A stretch of DNA of 64,000 bases. Origin: Paulownia fortunei (lineage: Eukaryota; Streptophyta; Magnoliopsida; Lamiales; Paulowniaceae). Made by a program: the position numbers and the translations under genes. Below the pieces are notes generated by a model that ran no database searches, was not told where the DNA came from, and worked only from the letters and a program-made list of their open reading frames with translations. Positions within the stretch are counted from its first letter, which is position 1, and each line of letters starts with the position of its first letter. Where the stretch lies: positions 3,790,001-3,854,000 of the forward strand of contig CM033108.1 in assembly GCA_019321725.1 (NCBI GenBank). The letters run 5' to 3'. This document shows positions 1 through 13,360 of the stretch, in pieces.

Positions 1-3000
1 GAAAAACAATATCGAACCATTTTTTTTATTTAAAATTTTCAAAAAATAGAGCATGAATTTTAGTAAAAGAAAAATGGTACGATATTTTCAATTCTTTTTG
101 TTTTTTTGCTTCAAATAGCATAAAGATGTCAAAATAATAACTATTATTATAAAACTTATGTCAATTAATAGCTATTGTTGATGCATGGTAAATAGATTAT
201 TCATATTACAAAGTAGCAACTGTATATTCTTTTAATAAAGAGATCAAGTATATTAACACCTCCACATGAATAACTAAATATGTACAACCAATAATAGTAT
301 AAAAAAATCAATTTCAAGTTGGAAGAAATTAAAATAAAATTAGACAAATATCCATATATAGGAAAAGTATGACAATTTTTAAGTGTGATTTAATTTGAAT
401 CCAAAATATCATAATTTCAAATGTAATAATTAAGATAAACATGAAAATTGGCATTACAATTATGAATCGCAATAGAGCGAATTTGTCAAAACTTGAAATT
501 CGTACAGTCAATATTTTTAAAAACTCGGACCCATCGAGTTTGGGTTAGGTCCACTTTATAATTTTAAAAATATTAAAAAAAATATTTTTTTAAAATAACA
601 TCATTAAAAAAATTTAAAAATATATTTTTTAAAAAATAAAATTACATAAATACATATAAATTAGAATAAAAATAAATAAAATATTAAACAAAACGAGTTC
701 GGAGTGAGTAAATTTAAAAATAAAAAATTAAGACCAACCTATTTATAATTTAAAAAACGAATCCATGTTGTCATCCCTAAATACAATAATGTATTTATTG
801 GAGAAATAAGGGCCGAAAAATGATTGATTGATCAAATAAGGGCATGTGTGGTGCAAGGAAGAGAAATGATGTGTGTTGTCAAACTTTGTGATGTCAATTT
901 ATCACTGTCTTAATTTCATAAATACCCATCTAACTTAAAGTAATAATGTGGTATTTTTAAATTTTTAAATAAATTTTACAAATATATATAAAATTTACAC
1001 ATTTTTAATTTTCATCTAAAACTCTATATCTAGTCAAATTGATGCATGAAATTCGGATGGGGGAGTATTTAATCAATGATTTATCTACCCAAAAAAAAAA
1101 AAAAAGGCTATAAATCGGTGATGATGTAGTATCCAATATTACTTGTGAGAGAAAAATTAAAATAATTTATAAGTAGGTATAATAAATTCATCTAACAATT
1201 TGAGTTAATCATTTTTCATTTATCTAACCAAAGTTGCTATCCTCTTTCGAAAACTTGGTCTCAGACATTTGTGTGTTGTCCAAAGGACATGAACTTAATT
1301 ACAATTTTAGTCTCGTAACTAAAAGAGGTTGGCGACTTTGGTTCACTAAATAAAGTGAGTGGTAATTTAAAAATAATAATTTAAAAAAACTCACATTGAA
1401 GATAATTTTAATAAAAAATTAACTGGGAATTTTTCAATTTGCCAGCCAAATCATCTTACGCAAGGAAAGTGAGCTGACATGGAAAAAAATACCTCATGAC
1501 TTGGCATAAAGGGCAAAAAAAAAAAAAAATGGATGAAAACACTCCACCTAAGCTTGCCAAGTGGAAGGGAAAAACAAAAACACTATTTTTGTATTCATTT
1601 TTTTCTTAATAATTTAATAATTAATTAGTGGTTAAAGAAATATTATTACAACTCAATAAATATAAAACTAACAAAGTAAACAAATTTAAAGTAATAGACA
1701 TACCATTTTTGAATTCTTAATTATTTTATCTTATTTTTTGATACTTAATGAATAATTTTAATTAATATAATTCAATTCATAATTTAGTTTTTAATTAATC
1801 ATCAAATAAAAAGTAAAATTAATATTAACTATTTTAAGAATATAATTAATTGAAAACTTAATTTTGACATGATTACTACTCTCCACATTCTTACACCATA
1901 TTTAAAGTGTGTAACATATAGTTTATCCCTCCCTCTCGTTGTACCTTGGTATATATGGTTATTGATATGGCCAACAAAGCAAAATTCATTTAAGACAATT
2001 CAAAAAGGCCCATACGATGGATTCATATTAACAGGTCAAGAATCTCAATTTGGTGCATACATTGTTCTTCACCAGATGATTATCCTCGTATAAAAATTTA
2101 TAAATACTTAAATCAGTTATTTTTTTAAGATACGCAATTCATTTGTTTCATAATATTTTAAAGTCTTTGATTGTTAGATTCTCTCGCTGGTTCTCATTTG
2201 AACGTCGGAAGATTTTCGTCGGGAAAACTCTGACACTCCTATAACGACCATCTATCAATTGTCATCCAACTTAAAGTAGTGAATAAGAAGTGATACTACA
2301 TTAGCTATCGATTTGAACGAGATTGGATAACAATATTTTTTATTGGTGAATAATTATGTCATTTGTAGTACTGATGGTGATTTCATATTTAAATATTTTA
2401 AGAAACATTATTCTTAGATGGACTAGAACCATGCAATCCTTAAGAAATCCATAAATAAAGAGTTAATGAAGAAAGAAATGGAGGCATACAAATCCACAAT
2501 GAGTTAAAAAGTAAATTAGAATCAATATAATCCGTGGTTATAAAATAACCCGATAATCAACCAAACATATTTCATTTTCCCAAAATCAATAAATTTCATT
2601 GAAAATATTGGAAATGACTAATATACACAAAATCATAACCAAACAAGTCTGAAACTACCCCAAGTACAATATAATGGGTTACTAAAAATAGTAAAATCGA
2701 AAATAATGGTTTGGGATCCATACTTCCTTTATGCTGTCCAAACGTGGCCCTAATGGATCCTAAGCTAAATAAGAACATATAATAAGCCTAATATTCAAGA
2801 GAACATGTTAACTTTTCATATCGATAATTTTTTGAAAATAAGGTCTAATGTGATTAAATTGAAAAGTTAAAATTCATTTTGAGTTTAACTTATTAATCTT
2901 CTTATTTAAAAAAAAATGATTTTTTTGAATTAATATGCAAAATAATTTGTTCAAATTTAATAAAAAAATAAAATGTATCTAATATTTTTAGGTGATAAAA

Positions 3001-3050
3001 TTGAATTTGATTAATTTTTTATTGATCATGGTAGTACTATACTACTATTA
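1..3050. other. AT-rich intergenic region
   Basis: I see no gene here. The sequence is very AT-rich with A and T homopolymers, and all open frames are short and without recognisable domains. A dispersed repeat lies at about 520-780 (separate entry). Poly-A runs occur near 1090-1105 and 1518-1530. The last few hundred bases should hold the MTR4 promoter, but I could not pick a convincing TATA box. Confidence 0.7.
520..780. repeat. Dispersed AT-rich repeat, copy 1
   Basis: This block shares an order of motifs with 32270-32545: a GGACCCA-type start, then ATAATTTTAAAAATAT, long A and T runs, ACAAATACATATA, and an ending close to TTGTCATCC or TTATCATCC. The two copies are strongly diverged but keep the same orientation. 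The family is unknown to me. Confidence 0.4.
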
Positions 3051-3055
3051 GCTAA

Positions 3056-3487
3056 TTGCTAGCACCAATACGTCGTCGTCTCCCCCTAAACCCAACCGCC
3101 ACTGAAAATTGGAACACACACTCTTTTCCGCCTCCAGAAGCAGAGGGCAAAGACTTTAAACGATTTCTCTTCCGCCGCCCCCGTCCCCAACCGCCGACGG
3201 GTAAACTCTCTCACCCTCTCTTTGCTTGCAATCCGCCGTCCCTACCACAAATTTCTATAATTTGAAATAAGTATTCACATGTCGAATTTTTTACTCTCAC
3301 TGTTCCTAATTTAAAGACCTTTTGAGTCACCGGCAGCCGTAGTCTACAAAGGAAAAACCCTAGTTTTGTTTTATAGAAGTACGCATAGGAATACTAAATG
3401 TATATTTTATGCATATTCAGTGGGTAGCTAGCTCTATATACGGTTATTATTTTACTGAATGTTGTATCCCTTTTTAGAGTAGTAGTT
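3056..3487 (+). promoter_or_regulatory. Putative MTR4 5' leader
   Basis: The composition changes at about 3050 from AT-rich to C-rich (CGTCGTCGTCTCCCC and similar), as expected for a plant 5' untranslated region. A possible leader intron could run from the donor-like CGG|GTAAAC near 3200 to the acceptor-like ATATTCAG near 3420, but this is only a guess. The open frame starting at 3056 has no similarity I recognise and is probably leader sequence. Confidence 0.35.
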
Positions 3488-6400
3488 ATGGGGTCAGTGA
3501 AGAGGAAGTCATTGGAAGAGGCGAGGGAGGATTACGAGACTCCGCCGCTGAAGCAGCAGAGAGAGAATGGCTTGATGGGAATGATGGATGAGCCAGTGGC
3601 TTGCCTTCATGACATATCGTATCCGGAGGGGTATGTGCCTCGCGCTTCAAGTTCCAGTTTGATTAACCAAGAAGACTCAAAGCCGGCCAAGGAATTTCCC
3701 TTTACTCTTGACCCTTTTCAGTTGGAAGCTATCAAGTGTCTCGACAATGGCGAATCTGTCATGGTATTTTTCCTTTAACAACCCGTAGAAAAATGTTGAA
3801 GCTTTGTTATAATACTAGGTTTTGGTGTGAGATGGAGGGGGTGGGGGGTGGGGGGTGGGGGGGAGGGGAGTGGGGAGTGGGGGATGTTTTATTGTTTTTA
3901 TTTTTCATGCAAAAATAGAGGGAAGGGAGAGTGCATGAACTTGATTAAGAGATAATTCTTATCTTTATGTTGTTCTAAATCATAATTATAGTAATTATAA
4001 TAATAACAATAATAACAACTATTATAATTATTGTCATTATTATTACTAGTTGTTATATTCATCTAAATTTGAAAATTTTGGTTGGACTGAACAAGTGTAA
4101 ATTAATCTATTTCTCTACATATTATTTTCCTGTTTTAGTTTGCTTATTGCAATTTAAAGTTCACAAAGGGCAAAAGTGTGTGGTTGTTTGAAAGGTTGGT
4201 TTTTGATGGAAATGTAACTGAGTTTTTGAAATATGTTCAGGTCTCTGCGCATACGTCTGCAGGGAAGACGGTTGTGGCATTGTACGCCATCGCTATGTCA
4301 TTGCGGAATAAGCAACGTGTGATATACACATCCCCAATTAAGGCACTTAGTAATCAAAAATACAGAGAGTTCAAAGAAGAGTTTTCAGATGTGGGGTTGA
4401 TGACAGGTGATGTCACCATCGACCCCAATGCTTCTTGCTTGGTGGGTTTGATTTACATTTGCATATGCTTGTGCGTCTAATGTGTTCTTTTGGATCATTT
4501 ACACAGCTAAGATTTGGAATGTCATTTCAGGTGATGACCACAGAGATCTGGCGAAGCATGCAGTACAAAGGATCAGAGGTTACAAGGGAGGTGGCTTGGA
4601 TTATTTTTGATGAAGTGCATTACATGAGAGACAGAGAGAGAGGTGTAGTTTGGGAAGAGAGTATTGTCATGGCCCCGAAGAACTCTCGATTTGTGTTCCT
4701 CTCAGCTACGGTGCCTAATGCAAAGGAATTTGCTGATTGGGTTGCAAAGGTGCTTGTGACTTGTTCTACCATTTTTGCTTAATTTTTTATAGATGCTTGA
4801 AATTTGCAATATAACTGTATTGTAATACTTTCTAACTACATATATGAGTTAAACATAGTAGCTGTTTATTGATAAAGGCCTGTAGCAAAGCCACAGAAAA
4901 CTAAATGCTTTTAACGCCAAGAGTGCTAGACTGATAGGCCTATATCTGTTATATCCTTTCAGTAGATGATGAATCTATATGTTGATATTATCCTTTATTA
5001 GCATTAAGCTACTACTGGGCAATAAATGAACAATCATGCACTTGATTTTTGCTGAATCTCCTGCACCAAAAATGCTCCTAGTAATGAAATGACTTTCTCA
5101 TACTGGAGTTTTTAGGCATCTGTGGTTGTGGATACATTTCAGTTCTTTTTTTAAGTTTTAGATGACTTTATTTGTGAACTTAGGAGGAAAGAACACTTCG
5201 TTTGAAATTAGAGGTGAGAAAAAATACCGGCAAGGATTCCTCAGAGGAGGCTGGAAGAGAGGAAAAATTGAGGGTAAAAGGTTCTTAAAAATGAGTCCTT
5301 TGAGAATTCTGCATGCAATGTAGATTGTTTCAGACCTGTTCCAAAACTTGATTAGAAGTAAAGAAGAGGATTTTCCACATATTTGCTTGCTATGTTATTG
5401 ACTTCTTTCTGCACTCTCTTTTAATCGTCTCTTTTGTTGCGAGTTTGTCTCTACTCAGTTTACCCCCTCTTTCCACTCTATTTATCTCTCTCACTCAATA
5501 ATTTGGTTTTAATAAATCACGTGCTTCGCAAACACTAGGCATTTTCTAGGGTTTCTTACGAGCAATTGCTTCTAAATAACCTTTTTTTTTTAATTTTTAT
5601 TTTTTTAATGTGATAGGGTTTGTAGTGCAGTCTGTTGGTTTAGACTCTAGAAGCATGGATGGATGTGCTAATATCATCTCTCATAATGCAGGTGCATCAG
5701 CAACCATGTCATATTGTTTATACAGATTATCGGCCTACACCCCTTCAGCATTACATCTTCCCTTCTGGAGGCGATGGTCTATATTTAGTGGTTGATGAAA
5801 AAGGTAAGTTTCGTGAGGACAGCTTTCAGAAAGCTTTAAATGCACTCATTCCGACCAATGAAGACAGAAGGAAGGAGAATGGAAAATGGCAGAAAGGTTT
5901 AATTGTGGGTAAAGCAGGTGAAGATAGTGATATATTTAAGATGGTGAAAATGATCATTCTCCGCCAGTATGATCCTGTCATATGTTTCAGTTTCAGCAAA
6001 AGAGAATGTGAATTCCTTGCTATGCAGGTACGAATACCCTTGATACTGATTTAAGAAAAGATTCAAATCTCTCCATATTACATCTCTCGTTGTTTTCATC
6101 TTTTTCACTTAACAATTCAAATTTTAGTTTATATTATCAGAAATAGCTGAACCCCTAGCAAATCCTGACCTAGCATCATCCTGTAATTTGGTACTCTAGC
6201 AATTTGGAGTGGCTAAGTTGAGGCTCTGCAACCTTTTCTCTTCTGGCTTGCTTCTGAGTTTATGAAACAAAAATGTTAAATAGAAAACTAATTTTAATAA
6301 AGAAAGACCTTCCCAAGAAGATTGTCAAACTCTTTTATCTCATCCATAGTTTGAATTTATTCATTACTGGAGTGTAACCCAAAGAAGCCTAACATTAGGA

Positions 6401-9400
6401 TTCCTCCTATTTCATAAGGTAGTCAATGGTAATGTTGTTTCTTTTCTTCAAATTGGAGGGATTTAACTTGAACTACTTATGTTATGTCTATGGAATTGAT
6501 GCTCATATTTCTATAGAGAAAGAAATCCCATGCTAACATATTGATTCCACTTAATTTTCTTGATTGTTCTCTAGCTTGTAGTCAAGTTGTGGAGGTAAAG
6601 ATATTCATCATTGTAATTGGACATCTTTAGTTAGTAGAGTAACATTTTTCTCTTTCCAAGTAGATGGCTAAAATGGATCTAAATGATGAGGATGAGAAAG
6701 TAAACATCGAAACTATTTTCTGGAGTGCTATGGATATGCTGTCAGATGATGATAAAAAGTTGCCGCAGGTAAGATTATTTTATTATTACAGGGAAGATAA
6801 GATGTGATTACTGTTATTATGATTTGTTTATACATACTTTTCAATGTGTTCTTATGCATAGTTTCATTTGATGACCTATTCCAGGTTTCAAATATGCTGC
6901 CCTTGTTAAAACGAGGAATAGGTGTACATCACTCTGGTTTGCTTCCCATACTTAAGGAAGTCATTGAAATCCTGTTCCAGGAAGGATTCATCAAGGTCGG
7001 CAGGAGAAATCTTATTAAAATGCCTGTAGTTCTTAATTTTTCGTTCTTCACTGCTTTGCTTGCTTGTACTGTGCAAGTATGTCTTAAATGTTCTGGCTCG
7101 AATTGGCGCTTTCTTGGCTTTTTTGAAAGTGGAAAAAGCAAGCATTAGTTCATTGAATTAGTTTTGCGGCAGTGTACATTTCTCATGAGACATAGTGGTC
7201 ATACCTTCAACATTTGGTATACCTCCAGTAATCTATTTTCGAGTGTTAGTCTGGTTTGACACATAACAAAGTACTATTTGGGATATTTTCATTGTATCAA
7301 GGCGTACATTGACTAGTTATGTTGAGAGATACTGGCTGCATTAAATTACTTTGGTAGAATTTATATCCTCTAGTTTGTTGAAGGCACCATGCCCTCTGAC
7401 CTTGCCCCTTCCCCTAATCCTACCCAGAAAATAAATTAAATAAAAGCCTCATGTTCTTGAAACTATAGTTTACGTTTTATTTACATTCCGTCTTATTGAT
7501 ACTTTTTCTTCATTTTGTCTTTTAGTGCTTGTTTGCCACAGAGACCTTCAGCATAGGGCTGAACATGCCTGCCAAAACTGTTGTCTTCACTAATGTGCGC
7601 AAATTTGATGGAGATAAGTTTAGGTGGATATCTAGTGGGGAGTACATACAGATGAGTGGTCGTGCTGGTCGCCGAGGAATTGATGACCGTGGGATCTGCA
7701 TCCTTATGGTTGATGAGAAGCTAGAACCTTCTACAGCGAAATTCATGTTAAAAGGAAGTGCAGATCCTTTAAACAGGTGACCTGTCAAAATTGTGATACA
7801 GTGACATGCTTGTTATGTGCCTTAAAAAGTGGGTCAAAAGCAAGATCATTATTGTTGTAGTAATGTTTGAAATAATTTCCGTCTTTAATCAGCTACTTGA
7901 GGAGTCCTTTCGCTGTGTATTATGCGGTGGTTATCTTTTGTTTGAGAAACTACTGGTAATCATTGAACCCGTCTTGATTTCTTCTAAGCATGCAAATGCA
8001 TATGTCAGGGACTCCTGCTAATATTTGCAACAATAAAATAGTTTCATGTTTATGTCCTTCAAATATTGATGTGTTCCTGGACCACATTGATAAGTCCTGT
8101 CTGCTTGAATAGATTTAGCTGCATCCTTTTTAGATAACTTATCATGTGGTGATGAGTTGGATTTGTTGTTATATATGCAGTCATGTTGACACCATGGTGA
8201 TAGAATTGGCTAGGGCAAAGTTTGTTCTGATAAAAGTGGATGAACTTCTCTCATTTTTCAATACTAGTTTATTGCTCTCAGTTGAAATATCAGACCGATC
8301 TGAACTTGACTCTGAAGGATTTCACAGCTTTTGATTGCCATGAAATATTTATAGAATAGTATCTCTCTTGCTTTAAAAAAGCCTTGCACTAGATGCTTGT
8401 TTATTTATGTGATTGAAACGCTTTGAATTGACTTTGAAATCATAGATTTTTGCGGTGGGCAGATGTCAAATAATACAAATTTTATCTCTGAAAAGGCTAG
8501 GCATCTTGTAGTATCCATGATTTGTTTTCCCCTGATAGATTTTATCTTAAAATCCAGTGCATTTCACTTAAGCTACAACATGCTTTTGAATCAAATACGA
8601 TCTGAAGATGGTGATCCTGAAAATCTGCTTCGTAATTCTTTCTATCAATTTCAAGCAGATCGAGCCATTCCAGATCTCGAGGTCAGTAATTTTTTATTCT
8701 ATTACAATATCATTAGCAGGTCAGATATGAAAGCCATTCTAAGTGTCTTACATTATTCTTGCAGAAACAAGCAAAAGTCCTCGAAGAGGAGAGGGACTCT
8801 ATTATAATAGAAGAAGAAGATAGCTTAGAAAATTATTATTCTCTGCTACAACAGTATAAATCTTTGAAAAAGGAAGTCTGCGATCTAGTGTTTTCTCCAA
8901 AACTTTGTTTACCCTTTCTGCAGCCCGGCAGGCTTGTTTCTATCCAATGTACAAAGAATGATGAAAATTCCTCATCCTTCTCTATAAAGGACGAGGTCAC
9001 ATGGGGAGTCATAATAAATTTTGAGAGGGTTAAAGTAGCTTCTGAAGGTGAGATGGCTTTAAGTTAACATGACCTCTACATTTCTACTCAATTCATAACC
9101 ATTGGTCTAATGTACGACTCAGATGATGCGAACAAGAAGCCAGAAGATGCAAGCTATACGGTGGATGTTCTCACGAGATGTAGAGTGCATAAGGATCAAA
9201 TTGCTAAAAAAACAATCAGGATCCTTCCATTAAAGGAGCCTGGAGAGCCTGCTGTTATTTCAATTCCTATTTCACAGGCAAAGTCTTCACTATGCTGTTA
9301 TTCTCAAATATCTCCTTGGATTTTGTTATTCACTGCATATGCTGTTTTTTCTTCTTCTTGGTATTCACTTCCTAGCATCTGCTGAAAAGTTAAAGAGAAG

Positions 9401-12400
9401 GTGGACTCAGTGGATCTGAGGAAAGATGGTTGAGGAATAATCAATTTGTCAATGACCTGAGTTTTGTAAATTGAAATTATTGGTTCAACTAATTTGTTAT
9501 TTGTCCGTGGCATTGACAATATATGCATTGCTGAATGCACTCTATTATATGGATAGAACTTTGAGCGGGACATTGGAAGATTCTTTATTTATAATTTATG
9601 CCATTATACTACATATATTCCTGTTTCTTTTTTCCTTGCTTAGATGATTTAGATATGAGGATTATTATTGTTACAGGTTTCCTCTTCCGGTGATATGACC
9701 TTAATTTTTTTTACCAGATTGATAGCTTAAGTAGTATCCGGCTTGTAATACCAAAAGATCTTCTGCCATTAGAAGCTCGGGAAAATACATTGAAGAAAGT
9801 GTCTGAAGTTCTCACTAGATTTGCAAAAGAAGGCATGCCTCGTCTAGATCCTGAAGATGACATGAAGGTATGTCACCGATTTTTGTTGCTTGGAGGTTTT
9901 GGAAGTTTTCGACTCAAATTATCTGGTTGACATTCGGTTATGCATGTTATCCAGGTTCAAAGCAGCTCTTACAGGAAGGCGACACGAAGGATAGAAGCAC
10001 TGGAGAACCTTTTTGAAAAGCATGAAATTGCAAAATCTCCATTGATTGAGCAAAAGCTCAAAGTTCTGCGTACAAAGAAAGAACTTACTGCAAAAATAAA
10101 ATCTATAAAGAGAACAATGAAGTCTTCCTCAGTCTTGGCATTCAAAGATGAACTTAAAGCAAGGAAAAGAGTACTTAGGAGACTGGGGTAAGATCACTTC
10201 GTTTCAGTTCGAGTGTATCTTGGTGTTCATGGTGAATATTTTTAATGATCTGCGTATTTTCAGCTTCTGGTTGAAGGTCAAGGTGCACTAGCATTGCCCA
10301 TATACATCTAGGGTGCTAGATCCTGCTCTCTGTTGTGAGATTTTTTTATCTTGTCTCTAATTTTGAGACTTTATGAAATTAGTTTCAAGCACACTGACTA
10401 AACTAGTTCAGGCTTTTTCTTTCTTCTTTCAATTTTTTTTGGGGTAAGGTGAGATTTTATTATTAACCAAGGAATAAGAATACTACTAGGGATACACATG
10501 TATCATATAATCAACACTGATGTTCTACCGCAACACTAACACCACCTCACATCAGTTCAACTCACAACTTTTTAGCTACGTCAAGGTACAATTCAAAGCG
10601 CCATGTCATCTCCATAGTTTCACCATTCAAATAAATCATTTAACATTTTCCATTCTCTACATAGCTATCTATTGCCTTGTGGGAAAGGAATGCGCTTTAG
10701 CCCCATAGTTTTGCATCTCACTAAATAAAAAATATCTGATAGATTGTTGCTCCGAAAACAAGCTTCAAAGTGAGATTCCAAAATTGTTGTCAACCGTTTG
10801 AGAACATATCCACATGAAATTTTGCTTCCAGTTACCTCCCTCCTGAGGAGAAATGCTCATACTCAGACGGTAAATTGGCATGAGAAATAAAGATGGTCAT
10901 GATCTTCATTGCAATCTCTACAAAACAAACATGATGTAGAGTTAATCTTCCCAACTGCAAAAGTCTATCCTGAGTATGAAGTTTTCCAAGATAGCAAGCC
11001 AAGCAATGAGAGAGTGTCTTGGAACATGTTTAGGAAACTATTTTACTCTGTACAACTAACCTCTACATTGGATGTTCTAAAGAACTCGCCTTGTTCACAG
11101 TGAAACTTTCTTCAAATTGTTGGCTTGCATATATCTTGAGTTGTAGTTGTCTTGTTGCAATTGCCAATGTCCTATTGCCACCTTGTCTCTGATTTCTTCC
11201 TATTTATTCTCATTTTGTTTTCATGTGATGTCTCCATAATACCTGTTTGTTAGGACATTCCACTATCCAAAAGAGGGACAAAAACAATAGATATGGTCAC
11301 AAGGGTCTTTGATGTGAATACTATTTCATCTGCTTGCTCCCCCTAGATAAGGATGGAACAGAGGTTGTACAGTTTGCATATCAACATGTCTCAGTCTGAT
11401 GATTACTTTTAGGTATACTCTGATTATAGATCACACCTAGGTCACTGATTATAAAATTAAAAAAAAAAAAGGAATCGGACCTTTCTAACCACATTGGTAA
11501 GCTGACAAAGGGTCCCTACTTATTTCCAGAAGTCTGATAATCTTTCCACAGCATTTTTAGGAAAAGCATTCATTTTGCCAGGGTTGCCATGGCCATTTAT
11601 GCACCTACAACATGTAGCTTTCTCTTCTTGTATGAAGTGCTTTTTGAATATCTCTTATGGTAAAAAAGTTGGAGGCACTTTGCATAACCTTTTATCAAGC
11701 ACCTTGTGCATAATGTGGAATTGCATAACTGCTCACAGAAGGTATAACATTGATAAGTTTGAGCAGAAGTTGCTTGATATTTTCTCCCATTCACACTACT
11801 TTGCAGCAGTGGCCTCTGTGTTTATTACTATAGTGGAAATGTTCTTCATCTGCAGTCGTTTCTGTATTTAATGATATAATATCTTTATCAAAATGCTTAA
11901 GATCTTAGAAACATACAGATATATTACAAGTGACGATGTTGTGGAGTTAAAGGGGAAAGTTGCATGTGAAATCAGCAGTGCAGATGAATTGACGTTGACA
12001 GAACTTATGTTCAATGGGGTTCTGAAGGACCTAAAGGTGGAGGAGATGGTATCTCTTCTCTCATGTTTTGTGTGGCAAGAAAAACTTCAGGAAGCTCAAA
12101 AGCCACGGGATGAGCTTGAGTTGCTTTTCTCACGATTACAGGATACAGCACGTAAGGTGGCCAAGGTTCAGCTCGAGTGCAAGGTACCTGCAGACTTTAT
12201 TCTGTGTTTTTCTTTGGATTGATTTAAAATTTTGGCATCTTGTAGCAGGATGTTGTTAATGTTAACTGTGTGTTTGTTTGCGTAACTGGAGTTATTCTGA
12301 AAAAGCAGGAAAAAATATTTCCTTTTAAAATATTAATATTGTTGTAAAGAGTATCCATAAGGCAACAAGAGAATATTGATGGGCGATGGCCTATGCAGTA

Positions 12401-13360
12401 AAGGGGGGAAAAGGGGAATAGTGGCTGGAGTTTTGTACAGTAGCTAACTTGGAAGTCAGCCTCCTATATGTGAACTGATCAATAACCTCCCTAAATATAT
12501 GGGTTGGGGTCAATTACATTTTGCCGATAGGGGGTATTTGATGCACAACATGATCAATGACTGTTAGGGTAAAATAATTGATGATCTATAAATTTAACTT
12601 GATGTGCTTGAGTAATTGACGAGTGGCATCAACGAATATGGCTGAAGGTGTTTTCTCCAGCTTTTAGCAAATTGAACATCTTGAAAGTTTCATCACTAGA
12701 TGCTAGGGTTTCACATGCCTCCTCACAGATGAGATATTTTCAGTTCTCAAGGGGCCACATGCAATGTTTGCTCAAAGAAGGTTTTATGGTTGGAACTGCA
12801 TGGTGAAACAGATGGTGGAAATGGATAGTCCAATTCCATGCTAAGACCCACCCTTTCTTGAGTCCTGCACACAAGTATATGGGTGGTCCGCTATACCATG
12901 GCTTGCTGCTTGTTGCCAATTTAACCTCTATAATTGGGATAGCTGATGTGATGCTTGCCCATGCGACATGAACTATTCTGCCTAATTTTTTTCATTTGAA
13001 TAGTGATTTCTATGATTTTGCAGTACATTCGTGTTGTTAATTAACTAAAACTATACTTACATCTGTGGTTTCTTACCCCAGGTACAGATTGATGTTGAGA
13101 ATTTTGTGAGTTCTTTCAGACCAGATGTTATGGAGGCCGTTTATGCTTGGGCCAGAGGATCTAAATTTTATGAAATTATGGAAATGACACCGGTTTTTGA
13201 GGGCAGTTTGATCCGGGCAATCAGGAGACTGGAGGAAGTCCTTCAGCAGCTGATACAAGCAGCAAAATCAATTGGTGAGACAGATCTTGAAGTGAAATTT
13301 GAGGATGCTGTCACCAAGATCAAGAGAGATATTGTCTTTGCAGCATCTTTATACTTATAG
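3488..13360 (+). CDS. MTR4: MTR4 DExH-box RNA helicase, nuclear exosome cofactor (14 coding exons)
   Basis: The predicted product is a 995-aa Ski2-like helicase that feeds RNA to the nuclear exosome, notably for rRNA precursor processing and nuclear RNA surveillance. Coding exons: 3488-3763, 4241-4441, 4531-4749, 5692-6027, 6664-6768, 6885-6995, 7526-7776, 8558-8681, 8765-9047, 9123-9277, 9718-9867, 9955-10187, 11919-12183, 13082-13360; the phases agree throughout. Visible motifs: Walker [10 protein letters not shown] (about residues 94-102), the DEVH box (186-189), SAT (217-219) and motif [12 protein letters not shown] (about 458-467). A KOW/arch insertion (exons 9-11) and a C-terminal DSHCT helical domain ending in AASLYL follow. 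The N-terminus MGSVKRKS and the whole exon order match Arabidopsis MTR4 (988 aa) better than its paralogue HEN2. I see no break. All introns are GT-AG except intron 10, which is GC-AG. Confidence 0.95.
3834..3884 (+). other. G-run block in MTR4 intron 1
   Basis: About 50 bases contain eight runs of four to seven guanines separated by single T or A (or AGT) spacers, on the coding strand and only about 70 bases downstream of exon 1. The pattern meets the usual description of a G-quadruplex-forming sequence in the pre-mRNA. Confidence 0.7.
10695..11060 (-). mobile_element. Inverted LINE relic (reverse-transcriptase zinc-binding C-terminus) in MTR4 intron 12
   Basis: Read on the minus strand, the intron carries the C-terminal signature of plant LINE reverse transcriptases (zf-RVT): [15 protein letters not shown], then a zinc-knuckle-like [15 protein letters not shown], then [12 protein letters not shown]...DAKLWG. 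These correspond to the usual P-K-H-S-F-I-x-W-L-A, C-x2-C...H-L-F-F-x-C and ...A-x-x-Y-x-I-W...N-A-R blocks in the right order. Stop codons and frame changes interrupt it, so it is dead. The relic opposes MTR4 transcription and may extend beyond the limits given. Confidence 0.7.

Noticed and set aside
3056..3265. Upstream coding gene before MTR4
   Set aside because: The 69-codon frame is low-complexity, proline/arginine-rich and fits the C-rich MTR4 leader better than a separate gene.
10520..11103. Plus-strand frames in MTR4 intron 12
   Set aside because: They are the reverse of the LINE relic and neighbouring intron sequence; MTR4 splices cleanly across them.
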